Shown here piece by piece: positions 1 to 5,917 of a stretch of 5,953 nt of DNA. Origin of the DNA: Patescibacteria group bacterium UBA3527 (GTDB lineage: Bacteria > Patescibacteriota > Minisyncoccia > Phycocordibacterales > UBA918); contig DFPA01000034.1 of the NCBI GenBank assembly GCA_002377025.1, positions 1-5,953 of the forward strand. Direction: 5' to 3'. A program made the position numbers and the translations under genes. The notes under the pieces were generated by a model that saw only the letters and a list, made by a program, of their open reading frames with translations, did not search any database and was not told the origin of the DNA. The first letter of the stretch is position 1; each line of letters starts with the position of its first letter.

Positions 1-35
1 GTAAATAGAACGCTAATAAATATATATATTTCATG

Positions 36-1349
36 CTAGTAGGCTTGGCTTAAACGACTAATGGCATTACGGACCACTTGGCTCACCTTGCCCTTATTAC
101 TGTTGATATCGGTCAGCATAGAGGCAAATGCGTTATCTACCGCGCTCGGGGTTGGCGACAGCCAACCCCGAGCGATAAGGGCGGCCTGACGCACCACAGC
201 TGTGAATTCATTGTCGGACCCTACAGATAGAATATCACGCCGCACCGGCGATAAGTTAAGAGTGTTTGCGAGTGATTCGGTGTATGTGGAATTGGCAAGA
301 ATACTTGCCACCGCAAATGCACCGGACTGATTGTATGCGGCACGTGGAATAGCCAGACCATAAAATTCTCCATAAGTGCGTGCCACGGTAGCTGCCGCTC
401 CTTGTGGTGGTAAAGAAATGTCAAAATTAAGATTCGGATTTTGCCTAACCAAATCGTCAATCTCACTCCCAAAGCCGAAGTAAATTGCCAAGTCACCACT
501 TATGAAACTGAGTCTATCCTCGGGCATTGCTCTGTTCCAGCTATAGAGAGGGTTGGAGGGGTTGTTGAAGTTGGTATAAAACTGTACTGCGGCTTCCATT
601 GGCGGTTGACCGTTTGTTTGCAAGGAATCATTCAACAGTACGGAATAGCGACCATTTTCTTCCACCACCATTTGACTGCCGGATTGTAAAAGAAGCATAG
701 CTAGAACTTCTGCGGCGTTACGTACGTTTGCGTACTCTCCAAAGGCTACGGCACTTTGTATAAGACCTCTACTGCCGTTATTGCGAGTCAGTGACCCGGC
801 GGTTGAGGATATGAATTCCTCCCAAGTACGAGGAGCCGAAGCTAGTCCGGCACCAGAGAACAAGTCTCTGTTCCAATACATTACCAAAGGATCCACCGCC
901 AAAGGAATAGCGTAGAGAGCGTCCTCACGGGCAAATATCTCCGTTCCGTCTATATAGCGGTTTCTGAGATCACGCTTAGAGAGTCCGTCTGTGTTATATG
1001 GTAGAGGAGTAAGTTTGCTACGCTGTGCCACCAGTTCAGTATGCGGCAGTATTACCAAATCGGGTGAACGGCCCTCCGCAATTGCATTGACAAACGTGTT
1101 TGCAAATTCATTGACCGGGACTTCTACATACTCAACCACCTCAAAACCATCATACTCACGTTCTATTTCCTCCAAGACATCGCTCACTTCATCGTACGGA
1201 AATGGACCCCACAATTCTACCCTTTCACCAAAAGCCAGCTCATCACTCTTATCACTTGTCTTGAAGTTACTTATAAGGATCAAGCTCAAAATAGCCAAGA
1301 AGAAAAACACTCCCAGTAAAAATATTTGAAACGGTCGTAAATTCGTCAT
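36..1349 (-). CDS. Membrane-anchored extracellular solute-binding protein (SBP family 1-like)
   Basis: 437 aa, in the range usual for ABC-type sugar-binding proteins. Residues 8-27 form one hydrophobic helix after a short N-terminus with an Arg, giving an uncleaved signal anchor or a signal peptide. The protein contains no cysteine at all, so there is no lipobox and it cannot be a lipoprotein. The mature part carries the family pattern: 'AEGRSPDLVIL' at 91-101, 'ALYAIPLAVDPLVMYWNRDL' at 144-163 followed by 'GAGL...PRTWEEF' to 179, 'SFISGDLAIYFGFGSE' at 281-296, and 'FYGLAIPR' at 329-336. It should bind a solute, perhaps a sugar or oligomer, outside the membrane; the ligand cannot be read from sequence. 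No permease or ATPase gene is nearby, so its transporter partner is unknown. The ATG lies 5 bases after the methyltransferase stop with no Shine-Dalgarno and no good -10, which suggests co-transcription and coupled translation. A perfect hairpin (143-174) sits near its 3' end. The stop is TAG. Confidence 0.85.
   Translation of the reverse strand: MTNLRPFQIFLLGVFFFLAILSLILISNFKTSDKSDELAFGERVELWGPFPYDEVSDVLEEIEREYDGFEVVEYVEVPVNEFANTFVNAIAEGRSPDLVILPHTELVAQRSKLTPLPYNTDGLSKRDLRNRYIDGTEIFAREDALYAIPLAVDPLVMYWNRDLFSGAGLASAPRTWEEFISSTAGSLTRNNGSRGLIQSAVAFGEYANVRNAAEVLAMLLLQSGSQMVVEENGRYSVLLNDSLQTNGQPPMEAAVQFYTNFNNPSNPLYSWNRAMPEDRLSFISGDLAIYFGFGSEIDDLVRQNPNLNFDISLPPQGAAATVARTYGEFYGLAIPRAAYNQSGAFAVASILANSTYTESLANTLNLSPVRRDILSVGSDNEFTAVVRQAALIARGWLSPTPSAVDNAFASMLTDINSNKGKVSQVVRNAISRLSQAY
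143..174. repeat. Perfect 14-bp inverted repeat inside the solute-binding protein gene
   Basis: The arms cgctcggggttggc (143-156) and gccaaccccgagcg (161-174) are exact reverse complements around the 4-base loop gaca. The stem is GC-rich. It lies in the reading frame of the solute-binding protein, coding for the residues around 'ARGWLSPTPSA' (393-403), roughly 105 bases before the stop codon. No T-run follows it on either strand, so it does not look like a standard intrinsic terminator. It could slow ribosomes or 3' exonucleases, or be a chance result of codon choice in a Trp/Pro-rich segment. Confidence 0.8.
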
Positions 1350-1354
1350 AATTT

Positions 1355-1918
1355 TTATGGTTTACGAAAAGCTAATCCGTAGTGGTGCTCTCCGGCCGGA
1401 AAATCGCGCTCCAACACAAATCCGGCTGTCTCCGCCAGTGCGACTGCAGTGTCACTATCTACCACATCACCTACCTGCGGACCAAGTCCTCCAAAAGACT
1501 CTGTCCAATCTATTATATACAACTTTCCCCCACTTTTTAGCGTGCGAAAAATTTCCCTGAGTGCTACATCTTTTTTTTCCAATTGAAACAGGGTGTTTAT
1601 CAATAAACCTACCTCTACCTCACCATTTTGTAAGGGTATCCCTTGTTCCTCATCTATATCAGCCCAGTGAATTTGTACGTTGTTCCAACCATTCTTCTCT
1701 GAATCGATAGCTACTTTTTCAAGTAGATTTTTTTGAATATCAAGAGCCAGTACCGTACCCTCACTACCAACCGCCTTCACGATACAAGGAATGAAATATC
1801 CGAAACCAACCCCGTAGTCGGCTACAATCTCTCCTTCTCTTAAGTGAAAATGTGTTATCACTTTTTCCGGCTCTACAAACCTGCCTTGTGCGTGGAAATC
1901 ACCTTCTGACTCTGTCAT
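1355..1918 (-). CDS. Class I SAM-dependent methyltransferase (UbiE/ArsM-like fold)
   Basis: 187 aa, the size of a bare Rossmann methyltransferase domain without extra lids. Motif I is intact: 'VADYGVGFGYF' at 32-42 gives the D34-x-G-x-G-x-G loop that holds SAM. D60 ends strand 2 ('TVLALD') and should bind the ribose hydroxyls. 'HWADID' at 84-89 supplies the acidic residue near the adenine. 'VGLLINTLFQL' at 103-113 is the strand 4 region, and 'LKSGGKLYIIDW' at 127-138 is the usual post-motif III. It ends in 'GEHHYGLAFRKP', a tail I associate with UbiE/ArsM-like methyltransferases. No cysteine cluster for arsenite binding is seen, so arsenic methylation is not supported. It is probably soluble; the substrate is unknown. 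The ATG is fixed by a TATAAT exactly 6 bases upstream (leaderless). The next gene follows after 5 bases. Confidence 0.85.
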   Translation of the reverse strand: MTESEGDFHAQGRFVEPEKVITHFHLREGEIVADYGVGFGYFIPCIVKAVGSEGTVLALDIQKNLLEKVAIDSEKNGWNNVQIHWADIDEEQGIPLQNGEVEVGLLINTLFQLEKKDVALREIFRTLKSGGKLYIIDWTESFGGLGPQVGDVVDSDTAVALAETAGFVLERDFPAGEHHYGLAFRKP

Positions 1919-1930
1919 GAGATAATTATA
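1918..1930 (-). promoter_or_regulatory. Leaderless promoter -10 of the methyltransferase gene
   Basis: On the minus strand, TATAAT (1930-1925) is followed by TATCTC and then the ATG at 1918. With the usual 6 bases between -10 and +1, transcription would begin at the A of the start codon. There is no Shine-Dalgarno in the 36-base gap. No -35 resembling TTGACA is visible at 16-18 bases; that position reads CGAAAA. A direct repeat abuts the -10 instead. Confidence 0.7.
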
Positions 1931-1962
1931 GCTTAGTCACACTATCTTTTTCGCTTAGTCAC
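1931..1962. repeat. 10-bp direct repeat upstream of the methyltransferase -10 (possible operator)
   Basis: gcttagtcac occurs exactly at 1931-1940 and 1953-1962 (GTGACTAAGC on the coding strand). The copies start 22 bases apart, close to two helical turns, so they would face the same side of the DNA. The near copy touches the -10 hexamer; the far copy overlaps the last codons and the stop of the two-helix membrane protein gene. The layout fits a regulator binding two half-sites, but a 10-base repeat can also arise by chance. Confidence 0.45.
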
Positions 1963-2272
1963 TCCTTACTTGGGGAGTATCCGGTACTTCCAATACTCCT
2001 TCACCGGTCCTTGTGTCTACCGGCAACTCTCCTACCCAGGTGACAAAAGCAACAATAGCAGCCACTGTAATATAGATGACCATACCAGCAAAAAACCACA
2101 CATTTGCCTTAATAAAATACAATCTACCTTCTTCACGTTCCGGTTCTTCTCCGGGACCGATTATGAAGTACTTTATGATGGCGTAGAAGAAGAAAATTAA
2201 ACCAATCGAAAATATAAAGGGTACTAGATATTGTTGTATGAACACCACTATGTATGAAAGTATGGCTGTCAT
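1955..2272 (-). CDS. Small two-helix membrane protein, VirB2/TrbC-like (pilin-like) family suspected
   Basis: 105 aa from the ATG at 2272. Two long hydrophobic segments, about residues 5-38 ('VVFIQQYLVPFIFSIGLIFF...') and 56-79 ('ANVWFFAGMVIYITVAAIVAFV'), are joined by a charged loop 'GPGEEPEREEGRLYFIK' (39-55). The C-terminal 26 residues are polar and acidic. The layout (amphipathic first helix, 'KYFI.G', charged loop ending in 'EGR', then a second helix) resembles small VirB2/TrbC-like pilin-type membrane proteins common in Patescibacteria. I judge this from memory, and no type IV secretion genes are nearby. It lacks a clear cleavable signal peptide, unlike typical VirB2. The reading frame is open upstream to a GTG at 2338, but that extension would translate the gyrA terminator hairpin. 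TATAAT lies exactly 6 bases before the 2272 ATG, so the shorter start is preferred. The stop is TAA. Confidence 0.75.
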   Translation of the reverse strand: MTAILSYIVVFIQQYLVPFIFSIGLIFFFYAIIKYFIIGPGEEPEREEGRLYFIKANVWFFAGMVIYITVAAIVAFVTWVGELPVDTRTGEGVLEVPDTPQVRSD

Positions 2273-2284
2273 AGCAACATTATA
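2272..2284 (-). promoter_or_regulatory. Leaderless promoter -10 of the two-helix membrane protein gene
   Basis: On the minus strand, TATAAT (2284-2279) is followed by GTTGCT and then the ATG at 2272, so the predicted start of transcription is the A of the ATG. No Shine-Dalgarno is present. The -35 region is poor (TTTCCT at 18 bases spacing, 3 of 6 consensus bases) and coincides with the pyrimidine tail of the upstream terminator hairpin. Confidence 0.7.
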
Positions 2285-2300
2285 ACGCAGGGAAATTGGT

Positions 2301-2347
2301 AGAGGAAAGGACAGTGGGGGAAGGGTGGAGCCCTTCACCCACTGTCC
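2301..2347 (-). terminator. Stem-loop terminator after gyrA
   Basis: On the minus strand the arms GGACAGTGGGTGAAGGG (2347-2331) and CCCTTCCCCCACTGTCC (2325-2309) pair over 17 positions with one mismatch, around the 5-base loop CTCCA. The stem is followed by TTTCCTCT (2308-2301), a pyrimidine tail with a short U start, weaker than a classic U-run. It begins 21 bases after the gyrA stop and ends before the next promoter's -10, as expected for a gyrA terminator, possibly leaky. The plus-strand flank has no T-run, so it is not bidirectional. A tandem copy of actgtcc (2341-2347 and 2348-2354) would allow the 5' arm to slip by 7 bases. Confidence 0.75.
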
Positions 2348-2368
2348 ACTGTCCTAAAATCTAAAACA

Positions 2369-4840
2369 TTAGAAAGTAACCATTGAAGCAATCTGATCAC
2401 CGGAACGTAGCTTCATTACCTTTACTCCCTGTGTATCACGTCCTAAGCTCGGTACATCCTTGAGAGGAAGCTTGATTACCTGCCCTTTCTGACTCATTAC
2501 CACCAATTCCCCCTCTGCCTTCTCTTCGTGACTTAACACTGCGCCACCAATTACTTGTCCGGTCTTACCGGTGACTTTAGCGGTTTTTATTCCACTACCA
2601 CCTCGCTTTTGTACCTTGTATTCTTTAGCGGAAGTTGTTTTACCGTAACCACCTTCCGTTATCACGAGTATCTCTCTGTCAGTATCTCCCGCTTTCAATA
2701 CATCAGCTGAAACTATTCGATCATCACCCTTGAGTTTCATACCGACCACTCCGGCAGCGGTACGCCCCATTTCACGCACATCACTTTCCTTGAAACGAAT
2801 TGCTTGACCTGCTCGTGTAATAAGAGACACTTCGTCACCTTTACCAACAAAACGAGCTGCGATGAGAGAATCTTCATTTTTAAGATTGATTGCAATAAGT
2901 CCACTGCGCCTCACATCCTTGAAAGCTCCGGCGTCAGACTTTTTCACTACACCGTTTTTGGTAACCATCAACATTCCCCATTCTCCTTCCCAATCATCTT
3001 TGCGTACAGCCAATACTGACGTGATCTTCTCTTCCGCCGCCAAGGAAAGGAAATTCATTATTGATTTACCTTTGGTGGCTCTGCGTCCTTCCGGTATTTC
3101 AAACATCTTACACTGATACACTTTACCTTGATCAGTGAAGAACAACAGGTCGCTGTGAGTAGAAGTAGTGAGTAGATTGGTAACCACATCTTCTTCCTTG
3201 GTATTTAGATCAACCACTCCCACTCCACCGCGTTTCTGACTCTTATATTCTGATGGGTTGGTGCGCTTCACATAACCACCTTTGGTAAGCACCAAAACAC
3301 TCTCCTCATCAGCTACCAAATCCTCAGCAGACAGATTCTTTACTCCGCCTTTAACAATCTTGGTGCGGCGTTCATCGCCAAACTTCTCTGCCGCCTCACT
3401 AAGTTCATTCTTCACAATCTTCATCATCTTGGCTTTGCTTTTCAGAATAGATTCAAGTTCTTTGATAAGTGCCTGAACCTCTTTTAGTTCGTCTTCTATT
3501 TTTTTACGCTCCAAGCCAGCCAGCTTCTGCAAACGCATATCGAGAATAGCCTGAGCTTGCACCTCAGAAAACTTAAACTCTTTCATCAAAGCTGCATGGG
3601 CCGTCGGCACATCTTTAGCTGCGCGGATAAGCTTGATTATCTTATCTATGTGGTCAAGGGCCTTTTTTAAACCGAGCAAGATATGTTCGCGATCCTTGGC
3701 TTTACCCAAGTCGTATTCCGTACGTCTGCGAATCACCTCTGCTCGATGCTTGATATACTCTTCGAGAATTGCTTTTAAGGACAAGGTCTGAGGTACACCA
3801 TCTACCAGAGCCACCATATTGAAATGAAAAGTGTCCTCGAGCTGAGTGTGTTTATACAACTTATTGAGCACTGTTTGCGGATTGGCACCAGACTTCAAAT
3901 CAATAACAACACGGATATCTGCAGTGGATTCATCGCGCATTTCTTTAATTCCCTCGATTTTTTTGTCGCGTACCAAATTGGCAATCTTCTCTTGCATATC
4001 AGCCTTATTGACTCTAAACGGTATCGAAGTGATAACGATGGAAAAGTTGCCTTTCTTGTCTTCAATAATTTCCGCCTCGCCACGACATACTACTCCACCC
4101 TTACCATTGGCGTAGGCATGGGCGATATCTTTTTTATTGAAAGCAATACCACCCATAGGGAAGTCAGGACCTTGAATATATTGCAACAAATCATCGGTAG
4201 TGGCTTTTGGATCGTCAATTAGATGAGCTACAGCGTCAGATACCTCGCGTAAATTATGTGGAGGAATATTAGTAGCCATACCGACAGCAATACCCAATGA
4301 ACCCATAAGAAGTAGGTTCGGTAGACCGGCCGGCAGTACTTCAGGTTCCTTCTTGGTACCGTCAAAGTTTGGTCGCCAGTTGACGGTGTCCTTCTCGAGG
4401 TCTCTAAGTAGTTCCTCAGCTACTTTGGACATTTTAGCCTCGGTATACCGATAAGCAGCCGGTGAGTCGCCATCGATGGAACCAAAATTACCTTGTCCCA
4501 GGACAAGCGGATAGCGAGTAGAAAAATCTTGTGCCAACTTCACCATAGCGTCGTATACGGCAACATCGCCATGAGGATGGAAACTTCCAAGTACGTCTCC
4601 AACCACAGTCGCAGACTTCTTAAACTTAGCAGTAGAAGTGAGGCCGTTTAGCCGCATCGAGTAGAGAATGCGCCTGTGCACCGGCTTCAAACCGTCACGC
4701 ACATCCGGAAGTGCACGGGCAGTAATAACACTCATCGCGTAATCTAGGTACGCGTTTTGCATCTCTGTCGTGATACTTTCGGTTATAATCCCTCTTTTTT
4801 CTACCGGTTCGTTATCTTCCTTAGTTGTTTTTTTCGGCAT
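2369..4840 (-). CDS. gyrA: DNA gyrase subunit A
   Basis: 823 aa. GyrA cuts and rejoins DNA; with GyrB (not in the window) it forms the A2B2 enzyme that introduces negative supercoils. The order is canonical. The winged-helix domain has 'YLDYAMSVI' (31-39), 'ALPDVRDGLKPVHRR' (43-57), the quinolone region 'HPHGDVAVYD' (88-97) and catalytic Tyr132 in 'AAYRYTE'. The tower follows to about 360. The coiled-coil arm ends around 'ILDMRLQKLAGLE' (432-444). The C-terminal DNA-wrapping beta-pinwheel starts near 510. The first GyrA box is QKRGGVG (535-541), supporting GyrA rather than ParC. A second similar motif, QKRGGSG, is at 744-750. The E. coli Ser83 position is Val93; Asp87 is kept as Asp97. There is no acidic C-terminal tail and no insert before 'QAQAILD', so it is shorter than E. 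coli's 875 aa. The ATG has AGAAGGA 6 bases upstream and its own promoter. The stop is TAA. Confidence 0.98.
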   Translation of the reverse strand: MPKKTTKEDNEPVEKRGIITESITTEMQNAYLDYAMSVITARALPDVRDGLKPVHRRILYSMRLNGLTSTAKFKKSATVVGDVLGSFHPHGDVAVYDAMVKLAQDFSTRYPLVLGQGNFGSIDGDSPAAYRYTEAKMSKVAEELLRDLEKDTVNWRPNFDGTKKEPEVLPAGLPNLLLMGSLGIAVGMATNIPPHNLREVSDAVAHLIDDPKATTDDLLQYIQGPDFPMGGIAFNKKDIAHAYANGKGGVVCRGEAEIIEDKKGNFSIVITSIPFRVNKADMQEKIANLVRDKKIEGIKEMRDESTADIRVVIDLKSGANPQTVLNKLYKHTQLEDTFHFNMVALVDGVPQTLSLKAILEEYIKHRAEVIRRRTEYDLGKAKDREHILLGLKKALDHIDKIIKLIRAAKDVPTAHAALMKEFKFSEVQAQAILDMRLQKLAGLERKKIEDELKEVQALIKELESILKSKAKMMKIVKNELSEAAEKFGDERRTKIVKGGVKNLSAEDLVADEESVLVLTKGGYVKRTNPSEYKSQKRGGVGVVDLNTKEEDVVTNLLTTSTHSDLLFFTDQGKVYQCKMFEIPEGRRATKGKSIMNFLSLAAEEKITSVLAVRKDDWEGEWGMLMVTKNGVVKKSDAGAFKDVRRSGLIAINLKNEDSLIAARFVGKGDEVSLITRAGQAIRFKESDVREMGRTAAGVVGMKLKGDDRIVSADVLKAGDTDREILVITEGGYGKTTSAKEYKVQKRGGSGIKTAKVTGKTGQVIGGAVLSHEEKAEGELVVMSQKGQVIKLPLKDVPSLGRDTQGVKVMKLRSGDQIASMVTF

Positions 4841-4846
4841 AAACTG

Positions 4847-4853
4847 TCCTTCT
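4847..4853 (-). promoter_or_regulatory. Shine-Dalgarno of gyrA
   Basis: AGAAGGA on the minus strand lies 6 bases before the gyrA ATG at 4840 and confirms that start. It is the only clear Shine-Dalgarno in the window; three other genes appear leaderless. Confidence 0.75.
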
Positions 4854-4863
4854 GTTACTTACT

Positions 4864-4872
4864 ATTATAGCA
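4864..4872 (-). promoter_or_regulatory. Extended -10 promoter of gyrA
   Basis: TGCTATAAT on the minus strand (4872-4864) is a perfect -10 with the TG extension. It lies in the 56-base gap after the acidic membrane protein gene. The predicted start near 4857 gives a leader of about 17 bases that contains the Shine-Dalgarno. No good -35 is visible (CTGTGT at 17 bases spacing), which the TG extension could offset. gyrA can thus be transcribed on its own, with possible read-through from the two genes upstream, as no terminator separates them. Confidence 0.7.
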
Positions 4873-4896
4873 TATTTAACCCCTAAACACAGGATT

Positions 4897-5295
4897 TTAT
4901 TCAATAACGACCGGTATTACCGGCTTTTGAATAACCTCGATCAAAATAGCGTCTGTATCATCAGAATTTAAGTCTTTAGACTCAATATCTGGTAAGACTA
5001 TGTTTGACTCAGGTTCTTGATCTTCTTCTGTTTCACTGTCTACTTCAACTAGATCTTCTTTTTCTCTCTTAAGCACTCCTTTCAATAACCCCAGTTGTGA
5101 ACGAAACTCTCTGAGATAATGACTGATAGCACTCCGGGTTTCATCTTCTTCAACAACCTCTTTACTTTGAGATCCGGAGAAGGATAGCAACCAGACAAAA
5201 GTAATAATACCGGTCAAAAGTAACGCACCCCAAAAAGCATAGCGTTCCTTTACATGATTGGGTTTATTTCGCAGCTCTTCTAAATCCCAGTTCAC
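4897..5295 (-). CDS. Small acidic single-pass membrane protein, function unknown
   Basis: 132 aa. A short basic N-terminus ('RNKPNHVKER', 9-18) is followed by one transmembrane helix at about 19-39 ('YAFWGALLLTGIITFVWLL'), then about 90 mostly acidic residues. Basic residues before the helix and acidic ones after predict N-in, C-out topology. Residues about 57-78 could form an amphipathic helix; 85-115 is rich in Glu, Asp and Ser and probably disordered. No enzymatic motif is seen. The start is GTG, one base after the TAA of the MBL-like gene (TAA-C-GTG). An in-frame TAG 18 bases upstream and the lack of any later Met support this start, which has no good Shine-Dalgarno and probably depends on coupled translation. 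I recall similar small anchored proteins near gyrA in Parcubacteria but cannot name a family. The stop is TAA. Confidence 0.8.
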   Translation of the reverse strand: MNWDLEELRNKPNHVKERYAFWGALLLTGIITFVWLLSFSGSQSKEVVEEDETRSAISHYLREFRSQLGLLKGVLKREKEDLVEVDSETEEDQEPESNIVLPDIESKDLNSDDTDAILIEVIQKPVIPVVIE

Positions 5296-5296
5296 G

Positions 5297-5917
5297 TTAT
5301 GCTTTGAGTACTACCACTTCTCCAGTTTTGCCTTGCAGATCTTTTTTCTTAATGGTGAGTTTTTCGATAGGTTTTACCCCCTCGGCACCTTCCTCTTCCA
5401 TAAAGACGGTAAGTGATTTTGTGTCGTATTGCATTGGTATCACTATTTTTGCTTCCAACTTCACCGCTAATTTTGAAGCTTGTGGCACCTCCAAAACATC
5501 ACCACCTCCAATAGGTAAGAAAAGAATATCGATATCACCTAAGTCGCCTAAAATCTTTGGCTCAATTTCTGGCTCACCAAGAGAGCCAAGAAAAACCAAA
5601 TTCATTCCCTCCAGACGTACTTGATAGATAGTATTAAACTTTTCTTCGCCTGCAAAAGTGGTTTTGATGCCATATCCACGCACAGTTACGTCGCCCACTT
5701 CATACTCACCTGGAGTATCGATAACAAAAGGTTCCTTGCTACCGTGTGTTACTTGCGAAACGCCATTGAAATCTTCATGTCGAAGAGAAATCAGAGCAAC
5801 GTCAGCACCAAACTTAACCGGTGTCAGTTTAGATTTTTTTGAAATTGGATTAAAGGCCAAAGTTGTGTCGCCAAATGATACTTTGAAACACTGACCTCCG
5901 TGATGTGTGATTACCAT
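5297..5917 (-). CDS. MBL-fold (UlaG/COG2220-like) protein with lost metal ligands
   Basis: 206 aa. The overall pattern is that of the UlaG-like metallo-beta-lactamase fold: an N-terminal beta start 'MVITHHGGQCFKVSFGDTTL', 'FGADVALISLRHEDFNGV' (36-53), 'FVIDTPGEYEVGDVTVRG' (64-81), 'NLVFLGSLGE' (106-115), 'IDILFLPIGGGD' (129-140) and 'AKIVIPMQYD' (156-165). The metal-binding motif T-H-x-H-x-D-H reads S-L-R-H47-E-D49-F, so two of three histidines are gone. The usual 'GD.GH' reads GSLGE, and 'IPMHY' reads IPMQY. It is therefore probably not an active Zn hydrolase but a binding or structural relative; a divergent metal site using H47, D49, E115 or D165 cannot be excluded. It is probably cytoplasmic, as no signal peptide is seen. 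It is first in a pair with the next gene, 1 base apart. TATAAT 6 bases before the ATG indicates a leaderless start. The stop is TAA. Confidence 0.85.
   Translation of the reverse strand: MVITHHGGQCFKVSFGDTTLAFNPISKKSKLTPVKFGADVALISLRHEDFNGVSQVTHGSKEPFVIDTPGEYEVGDVTVRGYGIKTTFAGEEKFNTIYQVRLEGMNLVFLGSLGEPEIEPKILGDLGDIDILFLPIGGGDVLEVPQASKLAVKLEAKIVIPMQYDTKSLTVFMEEEGAEGVKPIEKLTIKKKDLQGKTGEVVVLKA

Noticed and set aside
18..31. AT-only 14-base palindrome aaatatatatattt just downstream of the solute-binding protein gene.
   Set aside because: Alternating AT tracts are self-complementary by nature; the weak stem lacks GC pairs and does not make a convincing terminator. The window ends too soon to judge a promoter for the next gene.
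1355..1918. Arsenite methyltransferase (ArsM) assignment, suggested by the HHYG tail.
   Set aside because: The conserved cysteines needed for arsenite binding are not present, the protein is much shorter, and there are no arsenic genes nearby; kept as a general methyltransferase.
2273..2338. An upstream GTG at 2338 that would lengthen the two-helix membrane protein by 22 residues.
   Set aside because: The extra residues would be encoded by the gyrA terminator hairpin and the promoter region, and are unlike the rest of the protein. The ATG at 2272 has a TATAAT exactly 6 bases upstream, as at two other genes here.
3824..4222. Long open frame on the plus strand (132 codons) opposite gyrA, with several other opposite-strand frames across the window.
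   Set aside because: They lie entirely opposite well-conserved minus-strand coding sequence, with no recognisable domains or supporting promoter; they are shadows of the real genes.
4911..4923. Small inverted repeat ccggt-att-accgg near the 3' end of the acidic membrane protein gene, as a possible terminator before gyrA.
   Set aside because: Only 5 bp of stem, inside the coding region and without a T-run on the transcribed strand.
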